A stretch of DNA of 64,000 nt from Oscarella lobularis. Its lineage: Eukaryota; Porifera; Homoscleromorpha; Homosclerophorida; Oscarellidae. The notes below the pieces were generated by a model. That model made no database searches. It was given only the letters and a program-made list of their open reading frames with translations, and was not told the origin of the DNA. Each line of letters opens with the position of its first letter. Position 1 is the stretch's first letter. Both the position numbers and the translations under genes were made by a program. The stretch is from assembly GCF_947507565.1 (NCBI RefSeq), contig NC_089175.1, forward strand, positions 248,001 to 312,000. The letters run 5' to 3'. Of this stretch, positions 32,569-45,039 are shown piece after piece.

Positions 32569-34990
32569 TTAGAGGTCTTCTTTTCCACCAGAAGGCTTAT
32601 GCCGCCTTTTATCTTTATCATCTTTATCATCCGAGTCATCATCTGAATCGTGATGGTCCGGTGCCCCAGCAGCTGCAGTGCGCAAAGGAGGTGACTTGTC
32701 ATTGTTATCATGGCTAAATTTAGCAACCGACATTTTAATGATGTTGTGAACCTAAAACACGCATCCTTGAACGCGTAACAACGATGTAGAAAAATCCAAC
32801 CTCATCCATTAGAGGTCTTCTTTTGCTGTTTTTGTCAGTGCATATCTTGGCAAGTGCAGTTAATTCTCGAGCCACAGCATGAGGCCATGGTACTCGAGGA
32901 TCAAACATGATATTTACATCCTCCTCTTTTTCCTCTACTTCAAGCATATAATTAACCTGTAAAACAATTGAAAAACGGACCACGTTTATTTAATTAATTA
33001 ATACTAATTTACAATACCAAATCTACTTTCTTGCTATAACTATATGGAGGAAGCCCGGTCACAATTTCATACAGGACCTATATCCAATTGACTATATAAT
33101 ACTGTTATTCACACGCATGGAGTCCTTACCACACCAAACGCATAAACGTCCGATCTTTGAGATGTTTTGCCAAGAAATGTTTCTGGCGCCATGTAACTTT
33201 TCGTTCCAACAGACAACGTCACAGAAAATGATTCCATTGGATTACGACCCTCTTCAGTGATAGTTGCTAGACCAAAGTCAGCCAGCTTAGCATTGTCATC
33301 TTCACCAAGTAACACATTTCCGCTGCAGGCACATATCAACACATGTAAAGGAGGCCGCGCTGTTAATCACCTTTTTACATCGCGGTGCAGTAACCCAGGA
33401 GTGAGAGAGTGCAAGTACTTGAGAGCACTTGCAATTTGACTAGAAATGCGTAGACGGCTTGATACACTTGGCACACTTTGACTTTCCTAAAGTAACATCA
33501 TGAAAAAAATTATAGATACTGTACAGTAGAAAAATATCTGTAGCGTCATACCTTGGCTAATGCTTTTTTCAGAGTCCTTCCGTGTACGTATTCATAGAGC
33601 AGGCAAAGCTGAGGACCATCAACTGACAAGCCCATCAGTTTCACAATATTCTCATGAGTAACCCTGTGATCAGCATTGAATAGTTAAATGTCTTGGCTAG
33701 TCACGTGCAACATACAAATACAGATATAATCAATAGCGTTTAGCATGCTAGACTTTAAACTTCCTAATTCCTACCGTATGAGAGATGAAATCTCAGTTGG
33801 AAATTGCTTCTTGTTCAATTGTATTCGAGATGGTTTATCATCTTTGGGCTAATAGAGATATTAGATATTATTAGATTGATATTAATTGTCTGAGACGCAT
33901 AAAATACCGGTTTGAATCGTTTGACAGCAACCTTAGTCAGTCTGCCTCCTACTTTAAAATCTGCCAGAAACACATCGCCAAAGCTTCCAGAACCAATTAG
34001 AAGTCTTGAATCAAAATTGTCAGTAGCTCGAGCAAGTTCTTCAAACTTGGCTACAGCGACAAGATCCACTGTGCTATCCTCCGCCTGAGCAAAAGAAGCA
34101 GCACTTGCTGACAACAATTCGCTAAAAGAAGTTTCAGTAAACTTTTCCCATTCTGGAATAAAGCTATTTTGGTTCAATGACGTTTCCATCTGGCGACTTT
34201 GAGAACAGCAAGTCTTATCAACTTCATCAAAGTAAAAGCGCTTTATGTTTGTAAAGAAGAATGATAATGGTGTCTGGAGATCTCTATTGTCGCTGTCCTT
34301 CTTTGCATCGATGACATCCTTGACAATGACAATGCCTTCTCTACTTCCTAATTTTTCAATATCCTCGTTGGTTTTTTTCATAAACCCGTTTATCAAGAAA
34401 TCGGTAAATAATTCGCTGTAATGATCATCTTTGCCAGAAACGTCGTACTCAAACACCTCTAGATTGAAACAGTTGTTGTCTGTATGGATATCACACAAAA
34501 ATGTAGTGGTATGATCAGCGTAAGAGAGAAACATAGAGAGAAACGTAGAAATCTCTAGAAATTCTTTTTTCAATTTCGAGAACATTTTTTCAGCAACTGT
34601 TGGCAGTGTGAAAACGCTTTTTCCTCCTTCAATTTTTATTACATGTATTTCCTTTCTTTTTAAAAGTTCCTTTTTCAATTTCGCAACCTTTTTTACTTGT
34701 TTGGCAAGAAATTTTGTCAATTTCGCGATTCTTTTTGCATCGCATTTTATCGGTAATGTAAAAAGGCTTATTACTCTTTTAGAAAAAATTTTTTTCCAAT
34801 CCACGGCTATTTTTGCTGATTTCAAAGGATCTAGTTTGTTTTTATCTCTTTCTGGAAGCTCTTCTAAAAGTTTTTTTGCTGTTTTTTCATCATCTTGCCG
34901 AGATTTGATATGTGCTATATATTTCCTTCTTCTCAAGTCGCAGAACGCTTTTTTGCGCTTATGCTTGCAAAAAGAAGTTTTCCCTGGCAT
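32569..34990 (-). CDS. Kinase E'': E-family kinase with Lys-rich N-terminus
   Basis: ATG at 34990 (MPGKTSFCKHKRKKAF) opens a 1.1-kb exon coding an unrecognised, strongly basic, partly helical region (LTKFLAKQVKKVAKLKKELL), then FEELARATDNFD, LIGSGSFGDVFLADF and VAVKRFKPV. Later exons are intact: LSVDGPQLCLLYEYVHGR, LLHRDVK, LADFGLATI, SYMAPETFLG and DPRVPWPHAVAREL. After RRPLMDE the protein continues VHNIIKMSVAKFSHDN and a G'-type acidic linker, then ends abruptly as SGGKEDL at 32569-32571. No membrane helix. The N-terminus shares no similarity with E or E' upstream of about DEVDKTC, so the kinase was joined to a new 5' exon. Confidence 0.8.
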
Positions 34991-35096
34991 CCAATCGTAC
35001 GAAAGCTGAAAGCAAAGCCTAACTTGAGCTGTTTGTCCGGCGAACGAGAAGGCTGCGCGCGCACGTAGCCAGACACGTGATGCTGGCTAATCCGAA

Positions 35097-35103
35097 TTAT
35101 ATA
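35097..35103 (-). promoter_or_regulatory. TATA-like box upstream of E''
   Basis: The minus strand reads TATATAA about 107 bp upstream of the E'' start codon, a reasonable core-promoter position. Sequence match only. Confidence 0.4.
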
Positions 35104-35201
35104 TCGCAACGCACCGCGCAAACGCACTCAGAATGGTTCCTGATTTTGCGCATTCACATCTAGCTAATGAAAAAACTAAACAGTTTCAGCACCTCTTATT
35201 A

Positions 35202-37340
35202 CTATTTTAACCCAAAGTCGTCTGAGACCTTCACAAGTTCATCATAAACCTTAGCAAAGACAATAAAAACTATGAAAAATAATTTCATCCTAATTATACA
35301 TTTTTCATATGTGGCCGATTAGAGCTGTCCATCTCCCCACACCACAGTGAAAGCTTGTACAACTTCTCTGCCAAATAGGGTGGCCAGTCAACCCTTCGAT
35401 CAAACCAGGCTCTTAGAGAGCCTCCTTCGTCACGCAAGCGCCGCGCATGAGACATCTAGAAAAACATTTAATTAATTCCTAGCCTACCGAGCAGTGTTAA
35501 CTTTCAACCAAGTCAGCAGAACCATGTTTATAAGGAGGACGACCAGTAATTGTTTCTAGTAGTACCTGCAAAAGAAGTCATTGCTAATTAATCACAGTTC
35601 AATTAGGCTAACAAACTCCTGACCACGCCGAATGCATAAACATCCACTTTCCACGACGTTTTTCCTTTTATTGCCTCTGGCGACATATAGGGGAGAGTCC
35701 CTAATGGAGGGGATACATTAAACGACTTGTCAAAATCCTCTTCATCCACAAATAAAGACAAGCCAAAATCCCCTAACTTGGCCCCATCGCTTTCATTTCG
35801 ACCGAGAAAGATGTTCAGACTACCACATTGGTTTAGTAGAAAAACTCAAGTACATAATTAATCTTTACGATTTGACGTCACGGTGCACCAAATTGTGTTC
35901 AGTGTGAAGATACGATAGAGCACTAGCGACGTCCATAACTGCTTTTAGACGACGAGCAAGTGAAATTGGATTCGGATTTTTCTATTACGTGAAAAAAAGA
36001 GAATGTGCCACAATGAATGAATGAATACAAATTGTGTGTACATACCAAAGCTCGATTTAAATCACCTCCAGCCATATGTTCATACAATATACAAAGACCA
36101 TCCCCATCCACGCTCTGCCCCAAAATTTTCACTATGTTGGGATGATGAACTCTAATGACACAAATAATAATTTAATTGAGAGTTTTGATCGAATTTTACT
36201 GTGACAAAGTATGAACTTCTACTGGAAACTGACGTAGCATCAGACTCAGCCGTGAGCGGCTTGCTTCTCTCAACTGCAACCAGAAGCAATACACTAATCA
36301 TCAATTACCTACAGTGTGACTATCTCTCCTAACAATTTTAAATTTCTTTACAGCCACCGTCGTTTCTTGTCCGTTCAAATTCATTTCTGCCTCATAAACA
36401 TCTCCAAACGTGCCTGATCCCAGTTTCTTGGCGTCACTGAAGTTGTTAGTAGCTCTAATGACGTCATTGAAATCGAAAGCGGGCGGGGCTTGCGCTAGCT
36501 TCGTTTCCGATAATCGCAAAGGAACTTTCAAAGATTCTGAAGCATCATCGCTATTCTCTAATTGGCTCGAATTATTAAATTCGGCCCATCGGTTCAATAC
36601 TACGCAGTCAGCTGTACTATTAATTACATTAATATAATGGATCTATTTCTTACGTTGCTGACGTTCTTCATCAAGTTTTGGGTCTTTCTCTTGAAACGCC
36701 TTACGGATTATTGGGTTTTCTTTATGTTCTGATTCTCGCCGCCCCTTTGCTGGGCCTTTTCCTTTATCCCATGATTTTGGAAATTTCTTAGGTTCCAATT
36801 TTCCAAAAACTGCGTCTTGACGTCTTTCATTAACTTCATCATATGGCTTGCGTTCTGCTCAAAACATTCATTTCGAACAATCGCTTCTGATTATCCTTTT
36901 CGTTACTTTTGAGAATATTATTGATTTCATGAATCAGATTAGCTGCAAACACAGGTTAAGTTAGAGAAGAAAACTCTATGTCATCAAAGCACCATCTTTG
37001 CTTTCAATGCCATAACAAGCAAGCACATTAAGACGGTGACGACAGCACACCACAGGAAAAGAATAGAAACGTTGATTATTAACCTAAATGAATACCAATT
37101 GATTTTCTACAGTTACGGGTTAATTTTTGTAAAACACAGTTACATGGTCTTCAAGGCTTTTCATTGCAGCATAACTCTTTGCCTGACAATTCACAATCAA
37201 ACCTGAGATAATACTTTCATAGACCTGAGCACGTGGCGGTGAGAAAATCGATAACAAGAGGAGAAGACCACTGTACCTTGTATATGGGCTTGAATTCGAC
37301 TGCCTCCTTCTCAGCTCGTACTTTCTCACAGCCACTGTCG
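35202..37340 (-). CDS. Kinase A': single-pass membrane IRAK/Pelle-like kinase
   Basis: The first exon matches the signal-peptide exon of A (YSGLLLLLSIFSPPRAQV), but the position of the A ATG reads GTG here (near 37335), and no in-frame ATG is visible just upstream. A later exon (about 36990-37067) encodes a membrane helix (VSILFLWCAVVTVLMCLLVM) that A lacks. Then come a linker (ERRQDAVFGKLEPKKFPKS), FNDVIRATNNFSDAK, LGSGTFGDVYEA, VAVKKFKI, LVHRDVKS and GDFGLSLF, a complete C-lobe (KLSLWCGEMDSSNRPHMKNV) and the stop at 35202-35204. Kinase and membrane parts look intact. Translation would need a non-AUG or more distal start, or a start exon I did not find. Confidence 0.68.
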
Positions 37341-37946
37341 GAAAATGACGGTTGTTGACAATCCTAGTAATTTCGCACGCAACGCATGGCGCTCAAAAAG
37401 TAACAACAAACAGCAGTACACATCTATACCCTAATGATTTCGATTCCAGCTTCGATTTGACGAACATAGAATCTAAGAAGAAATCGTCAGGTTGTGGCCT
37501 AACAGTCGATCAAAAGTACAGAATACGCAGCAAAGCTGCATTTAGAATTCTAACTTCCTTACAAATGCTTGAGCCTCGATGCGCAATTCTTTTCCGCTTC
37601 TCCGACCGCCATTATTACCTGAGACGACGAAGCGTAAGCGACATGAAGTGACTCAGTTCAGCAAATAGGCTACCTTTCCGCCTATTAAAGCACTAAGCGC
37701 GTTCGTTTCTTGCGATGTTCGCACCATAGAGGGAGAAACGCCAGGGACCCTGCCGCATGCGCAGAGCAGTGGCACGTGAGATAAATTAGAAAATATGCAT
37801 GTAAAATAGCAGTCACCATATAACACATACAACTTGTTAAAAATAAAAAACGAATGCTATTAATTGTAAATTACGTACTACCACAAACATTGAAATATAA
37901 TTCCGTTGTACAGTGCGCTTTTATGAATAAGGGCGTGAGCGCTAAT
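37341..37946. other. A' upstream region
   Basis: Partly a duplicate of the A upstream region (compare about 37540-37650 with 2150-2250). It contains the NRF1-like decamer at 37754-37763. No exon is recognised. Confidence 0.5.
37754..37763. promoter_or_regulatory. NRF1-like site upstream of A'
   Basis: CGCATGCGCA about 420 bp upstream of the A' first exon, equivalent in position to the site at 2347-2356. Confidence 0.4.
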
Positions 37947-38032
37947 TGCCCTCCTATCCCTTCTTTTTTTCCCTTTAATTCCTCCCCTATTTCCCCTTCC
38001 CTCTTCCTTCCTCTCCCTCCCCTCCGTTTCCC
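37947..38032. repeat. Polypyrimidine tract at the gap edge
   Basis: About 85 bp that are almost only C and T, ending exactly at the run of Ns; likely the cause of the gap. Confidence 0.9.
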
Positions 38033-38232
38033 NNNNNNNNNNNNNNNNNNNNNNNNNNNNNNNNNNNNNNNNNNNNNNNNNNNNNNNNNNNNNNNNNNNN
38101 NNNNNNNNNNNNNNNNNNNNNNNNNNNNNNNNNNNNNNNNNNNNNNNNNNNNNNNNNNNNNNNNNNNNNNNNNNNNNNNNNNNNNNNNNNNNNNNNNNNN
38201 NNNNNNNNNNNNNNNNNNNNNNNNNNNNNNNN
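38033..38232. other. Assembly gap (200 N)
   Basis: Exactly 200 undetermined bases, a usual placeholder size, so the true length is unknown. The 3' end of B' falls in it. The X-filled open frames that cross it are not genes. Confidence 0.99.
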
Positions 38233-41200
38233 CCAGTAACAATGTAGACACTCCTGGTCTTTGGCGGTAGTTGTCTTCAGTGGCTCTTTTTGCGATTGTC
38301 AACAGTTCTAGTCCATAAAGCTCGTTTTTAGTCTTTGGCCATTTTGCCTTGGGATCAAGCATTTTGGTAAGATCAATTCCTTGTGACTCTATGGCATCCA
38401 CGTACGATTTCTACAAATACAACCATAAAGTTACTCGGCACAAATTTTTACACGGCTTACTAAATCTTGCTTCTTTTTGCTTGAGTACGGGGGCAAACCG
38501 GTACTTAACTCATACAGAATCATACCGAAGCCATAGACATCTCCCAGCGGCGTAACGATTTTATGAAAAACTTCGGGCCCCATGTAGGGTCTGGTACCTA
38601 CCGACGGCCCAGTGGAATCCGCTTCTCCATCCGCGTTACCTACTATGGCAAGCCCGAAGTCGCTTAGTTTGGCTTGAAACGTTGATGACAATAAGACGTT
38701 GGACGACTTGACGTCTCTGTGTATGACGGGAAGCCTGTATTTGTTGTGAAGAAAGTCAAGTCCGGAAGCAATATCGGCACTGACGGTCAAACGAGTTTGC
38801 CAACGCAGAGGGGGTGTGTTGTCCTAATGGTTGCTATAGCATTTTTATTCAGTACTCCGTTAAATTCTTACTCGACAATCGAGCCTGTGTGACAGAGCTC
38901 CATTAGGCATGAACTCGTAAATGAGACAGAGCTCCGGCCCATCTGACGAGAAGCCTACGAGGCCGATGATGTTCTTGTAGCAGTATCGAGTCAGAATGTT
39001 CATTTCTACTCCAAACTGCTTCCGGCTCAGTTCAATTTGAGCCGGATTCAGACTAGAAGCCTATAAATGCACGAGGATAAAATAAAACGTTCATATATCG
39101 AAATAAACTCACTTTTTTCAATCGTTTGATAGCCACCTCAAATTTCTCGCCATTTTCTGAATGAAGCACCCCATGGTATACCGTGCCGAACGACCCTGAT
39201 CCCAGCCGCTTGCCCCCTTCTTTGAATGGACGTTCGTTGAAGTAGTCACTAGCACGTTCGACGTGGTAATATTTCGCCTCGAAAATGGGAGAAACGGGCG
39301 GATCTTGCTTCGCCTGGGACGAGGAAGGTGACTGAGTAGGCACAAGTGGCTGAGAAGGAGTAATCGGCTGAGCAGGCTCATAGCTAGCTTCGGGCAAGTT
39401 TTCAAGACCGCGCCTTGTCAATCGACTTCTCGGCTCAAACGACGTGGATCTTGACCCGAATACCGGCTGAGGCTGATCAGGCGACCCGGTGTCTTCTACC
39501 GGGTGCACGTTCGACATTTGCGCAGGATACTGCTGATACGATTCGGCAGCACTTCTCGCTATAGGATTCTGTTGAATAGATTCAAATCGGCTTGATTCGC
39601 CAAGCGATTGCATGCCTTTCTGAGAAAGGTGAGACGGAGTCTGCGTGCTAGCTGCAGGAGTAGACGTAGTTACAGAGGCACCGTGACGCTCTTGGCCTGG
39701 CAAGAGATCCTCTAGAATTGCATCCCCCGATTTCCCTCGACTCATAAGGTGAGATAAGAGAATGTTAATTCGAGCTCTGTTGTCTGGCGGTGCATAGATT
39801 TTTGAAACCTCTTTCGCCGTTAGAAATCGTTCACATATTAGATTACTCATAATATCATCAAACAAACTGTTTAGCGCTTCTGAATACGTCGAGAAATTTA
39901 GCTGAATGTTGGACTTAGGAGGCTTTTCATTAAACCACGTGTACAGTGAATCAGGCAGCGACCCCTTGAACGCCTCTTGAAGGTCCTTGCTCTCAAATGG
40001 CAAACTTGTCAGCTCAATAAATCGATGAATGGGGTCATGCTGAGAGCCGCGGCCCGAAAAGGCCTCAATGCCAATGCGAACGCACGTTTCTTCTCCAAAC
40101 GTCTTATGACAAATGGATTCGAAAAGTTGCCAAATATCTTCTCGTGCTTTCGCGGCAATTTCGCCACTTTTGGTCGTACGAAGCGTTCTGTCGTTTGTAT
40201 GAACGTAGATTACAACCGCCAAATGAGACTTTCTGTACATGATTTTCAATTCGTGAAGAGCTTCCACGCGAAGGAGAAATTCACTGCCTGAGAGGAGAGC
40301 CGGACCAGAGCGGTCTTTCTGCAGAGCCCCCAAAGCTACGTCGTAAAAGACGCATAGTGGCAAAACGCCGAGATCGTCAACCTTAAAAAGAAGCGGCTCC
40401 AGCCTACAAACCGTAGTTTGATCGGGCTCCTCCCGCAAAACGCGGGGGTGCAGCTTATGGGGAACCACAAAGTAGTCCCCGTTCACTACAAAATAGCCAG
40501 TATATTCCAGATAAGACAGGATCAGCTTCTCCCTTCTTGTTAGCAGAGGCATTAGACGACTCTTTTTTACGTAACCCCCATTGAATATTTGTTTTATTAC
40601 AGCCGTATTGCTCAAAATCCGCTGCTTGTATTTCTCTGGCGACGATAAGTCAATCAAGATTTCCGTCTCGGCGTCTAGCTCCACCTCATCCGACACGCCA
40701 AACCAAATTAGACCCACCTTCTGTAAACAAGACAAAACCGTTCTTTCTTCTAGCAGAAACTCTTTGGCCAAGTCAACCAAACCGATTTCTGCCAGAGAAG
40801 CAGTTTCTCCGTGAATAGCGTGGATTCGTTGATAAAGTCTGGAGACAGCGGCATGCTTTTCAGTGGTGAACCGGTGTTGCTTCAACTCATTGCCGTAGTC
40901 AATAATTGCTTTCTTCACCGATTCTTGAACCTTGGCTCGTTCAGTTTGAATAACGACGAATTCTGAACGTTCTAACTTGATCTTGTTCATAAGAATTAGG
41001 TCCCATTTTGATTTTGCAGTCTTGGCGTCCTCAACTTTATCACGTATGACTACGATTGACACGAAAAGTCCTCCTGTTCTTGCTGACCGCCTTTCTCTAC
41101 GTTTAGACACAACATGAGCAATCCATTTCTGCGCAGGATCGTTTTCAAGCGCAACTGTCATTACTAGTCGACACTCGGTGTGAATCAAAATATCCAGTGA

Positions 41201-44200
41201 CTGCCTGTTGTAGGGTAACTTTACCGTCTTCAAATTCCCAGCTGAGGTTCGCGCATTTCGTGTCTCTGATGGCGGAACGAGAAAACAAGTCTTTGGACCA
41301 CTGCCCGCAAGAAGATTTTCGTCTCCGTCACTGCAGCCTGTGCTATTCACATCCTCGTCTCCTTGCCATTCGTTATCCATGGGTATGACGAAACCAGGAG
41401 GTCCGAAAGTAGCCTCCAGTTCCGTAATTAGCGATACACAAGAATCTACAAAACAGAATTAATTAAATTAGGAAAGAACACAAATTGCCTCCACCACCAA
41501 CGACTCGAAAGCACTGAAAACAACGAGAAGCATGCATAAACTATTCAAAAAAGGCTACAACGTAAGCTTTCGAAATCATATATTTTTGCATTATGTCAAG
41601 CATTATTAGAGTCGTCGGAAGAGAAACTTATTGAATCGAGTACTGTTACGTTTATGATCGAACTTACCATTGAACATTGTTTCGTTATAAAACGTTTTTT
41701 GACTTTGAGGAGAAGTTCCGCAATCAACGTCCACAGGATCACCTCTAAACTCGTCCATTTGCTCACCAAAGCGTCGCTTAATGAAAGGATGCTCAGCTGC
41801 AGCATATTCACAGTCTTCAACCAGCGCAACAAGCATTCTCAATTTTTCAAAAAACAAAGATTCTTGAATTTCTTGAAATGATTCACATTGTTCATTCTCT
41901 GTTGGACAGACTCCTGACACTTCACAAATGCTACTATTCGGTTCAATTAAATCAACTACCACAACTAGTTGACACTCCGTGTGAATAATATCCATTGACT
42001 GGCTGTTGTACAGTAAAATTACCGTCTTCAAATTCCCAGCTGTGGTTTCGGCTTGTGTCGACGGCGGAACGAGATCGTTTAGCCATTTGTTAACTATGGG
42101 TATGGTCAAACTGAATTTTCCGGAAATAGCCTCCACCGTAATATGCCAATTAGAAACTGAATCAAACTCTACAAGAACCGTTGTGTAAAAAAATCTGCTA
42201 CATTTGTGCGAGTCAGACTTACTATTCGAAGACGTCGCTCCATCTTGAAAAGATTTTTGGCTTTGAGTCTTGCTGTCCATGCTATGACCCCTAAATCTGT
42301 CTACTTCGTCAACATTTCGGTTCATAAAAGGCCGCCTAGACTTGGCAAAATCTTTGTTGAGTGACTTGCGCCTTCCTGAAGTTTTCCGAAACAAGATCTT
42401 CCGGAATTTTTTTCTTTGAATTGATTCATTTTCTCCCCTCTCTGCGGCACAGACTCCTGAAACTTTCTGAATTCGGATATCAGCGAATTTTGATCCCACA
42501 AAGCGACAATTAGTCAAATTCTTTATAGAGCCTAGCTTCTTCTCTGTCACTCCTTGGAAATGGTTAGCTTGCTGGTCACGTTCTTTTACATCACAGCCAA
42601 AAATACACGGCAGAAAGCAAGAAACGTCACTTCCCATCACTATTTTAAGATCATTTGTAGTCAGTAGCTTAGCGCAATGCACAGATGCAATGTAGAATGC
42701 AATGCACACGATGATTACAAGAAACCAATGCGAAGCAATCGGACAAAGATCAATTGGCAAAAACGTTGCTCTCGCCATCGTTGCCTTGGTTAAACTGTTC
42801 CTCCAAGAAAACAAAGGATGGACTGTTGCCTGGTCAGTTTCCTCTTCTGGGAGTTTGTCCATCTTTCCATCAAGAAATTGGAATTGGCAGATAAGTTTAA
42901 AATAAAAGCGCTCTTGGCATCCCGCCAACTCTTCAGAAAACTCAGCACCACAATGAATGCGCCTTACAAGAGTACAGCGGTAACTCGGACTATCAATTCT
43001 GTCCTCAGACATACTGAGTTTCTAGATCGATTTGATTATAGAAAAGAAAAGGTAAACGGAATTTCCTTACGTCATTCTCTAAGTGAGATACAAAACTTGT
43101 TTCTTTGAAAAACGTCGACCCGTGGAGTGTGTTAGTTTTTTCCGGCACTGATACAGCATCCGCATCAACTGACTGAATCAGAATAAAGACAATTAAAAGT
43201 AAACAGGGTAAATTCCTGCACAAAAGTTTGAAAACGTGGCAACGTTCTATACACACAAACAAATGACTTGATTCTGACAGGCAAAATCAATAACCAAACC
43301 TGATTTGGGCTGAATGGACAACTGATCTCGTGCCGCTTCCGTGGTGTTTCTACAAACTCCTGCTTTCCGTTCCGTTTCACCCACTTGAAGTTCACGTTGA
43401 AGTGACCAAATCTGTGACAGGCAGCCTGCACTCAACAGCTGCCTGTCGTTTTTACAAAGCACTTTTTCATTTTTTTGGTTTAAATCGCCGTCACTCGTGC
43501 AATTTTCTTTAGCTAAGTCGCACTCGGAAACTAAATCAGTGGCTCTCATCATTTTCATCATTTTCCAAAGGGTTAGTAGCAACAGCGGCAAACAACTGAT
43601 AAGATGACGCTCGTTACCACCAAAGAGACGCTGCTGTTGATCAAAAGCCGACTTGCCCATCATCCGCTCTAACCAAACACTGCCATTAGTCATTGTGTCA
43701 CAAGATTTTTGACACCCTAACAACTCTATAGAAGCAATAATAGCAGGTTGAGGTGGAATCAATACATCATCCACCCTGGCACCAAAAGCAGCACCGTGGT
43801 AATTAGTGGTAGGTCTGCCCTGGAGCATACTATTTACTTTCTAAAAACGTTCCAGTTACAGAAATAACAAAAGAAAAGACTCCTTACTTTCTGCAAGGAA
43901 ATTACTAACGCCGTCTCATGTTGAAACATTACCAATTTTTTTGCTTCACGGTTTTCTAATGCTGATGCAGCAGCGCCGCAACTTGAAAGGTAAAGGAATA
44001 GAATAATGGTACAGCGGCGACTGAAGCCTGTGGGCAGCACATTGAAAGAAGAAGATGAATCCCGTTTGGGCAGTACTGTAACAGCACTTCTGCTTGATTT
44101 TGCACTCGTTGAGCAGACAGAAGTCAGGCTATTGAAGATGCTAGTGATACGCAAAAAACGTTCTACAAAACAAAAATAACTGACCCTTTAGGAATAGGAA

Positions 44201-44790
44201 GCCCAAACGCAAATCCTAACCTGACAGACAAAACTTGTAACAAAAACCTGGAATGTTCAACAAAACTTCGCAAAAAAACACTTGCCGCTTGCCTGAGACA
44301 TGCAACGGCTTCTTACCATAATTAAAAACTTGTAGTAGTGGCTTTTTCCAAGTGGTACTCCTCCAAAAGATCCTCATCTTCACAAGACCTTTAGCAGCGG
44401 AAAGAGCGAAGTCCGCCGCTTTCTCACCAAGATTCAAGTTGCCTCTTATAATCTGTTTCAATGGTTGCTGATATTTCCCTTTGCCCTATTTAGAGAATGT
44501 CATGTACTCAATGCAAAAGCTGAGACTGCTTGTAGGCATACTGTAGAATTTTTCATAACACCCGTTACAAAAAATTGATCAGACTTCTTTTCAGGCTCTT
44601 CAAATTTCGAACTCTCATTCAAATTTGATTTCAAAGCCAAATTTCCTTCCAAACATGCAAGAATGAAAACCAATTTGTTGACTAAGGAAAACAAATATAA
44701 TGCAAGTATCCACAACAGCTCACCGAGTTTTTGTAATGAACTATCCTGACGCGTGACAGCAGAATTTAACAAAACGAGGATTAGACCCAT
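38233..44790 (-). CDS. B': multi-pass membrane COR-CARD-Pelle-like kinase, 3' end in gap
   Basis: ATG at 44790 starts a signal-like MGLILVLLNSAVTRQ. Exons from 44790 to about 41670 encode several hydrophobic helices (WILALYLFSLVNKLVFILA, HWFLVIIVCIAFYIASVHCA, LISCLPLLLLTLWK) with Cys-containing loops. A module of about 60 residues occurs twice (AGNLKTVxLxYNxQSxDI, then HTECxLV). The 2.3-kb exon 39112-41445 carries a degenerate Roc-like segment (SIVVIRDK) without a P-loop. A COR domain follows (ILIDLSSPE, LSYLEYTGYFVVNGDYFVVP, LEPLLFKV), then a CARD-like fold (FLTAKEVSKIYAPPDNRARI, ILLSHLMSRGKSGDAILEDL) and a Pro/Ser linker to [13 protein letters not shown] and EVAIKRLK. Downstream exons give [30 protein letters not shown] and the C-lobe up to the gap. 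COR and CARD calls rest on motif resemblance. The exact exon chain of the membrane part is uncertain. Confidence 0.72.
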
Positions 44791-44999
44791 GTGAATTCTT
44801 CTTGAAGAAGAAAGACGGCAACAGCTCCAGTTCTTTCAAGTTAATTAAAGAACGTGATACAAGAGCATGGCGTGACCATCACGTGAACCCATGACATTAT
44901 TCTCTTGGGCCTACTGTACTACAGTACTAGTCTGGAGCCCAGCTCCTTTCGCCAACGTGACCCGGGGGAAAGGCATGAAACTGGTGCACCCCGTGCGGC

Positions 45000-45035
45000 C
45001 CAATCAGAGGCCTACCTTGTAATTAGATGACGTCA
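45000..45035. promoter_or_regulatory. CCAAT and CRE-like elements upstream of B'
   Basis: CCAATCA at 45000-45006 and the full palindrome TGACGTCA at 45028-45035 lie 210-245 bp upstream of the B' start. Spacing and pairing resemble a CCAAT/CRE promoter; inference only. Confidence 0.45.
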
Positions 45036-45039
45036 GCCC

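Noticed and set aside
34608-35009. Plus-strand frame of 133 codons opposite the E'' Lys-rich exon
   Set aside because: Complement of AAG/AAA-rich code gives Phe/Leu-rich shadow; the minus strand continues into a valid kinase.
37854-38401. Open frames on both strands crossing the N run
   Set aside because: They span 200 undetermined bases and have no supported sequence on the left side.
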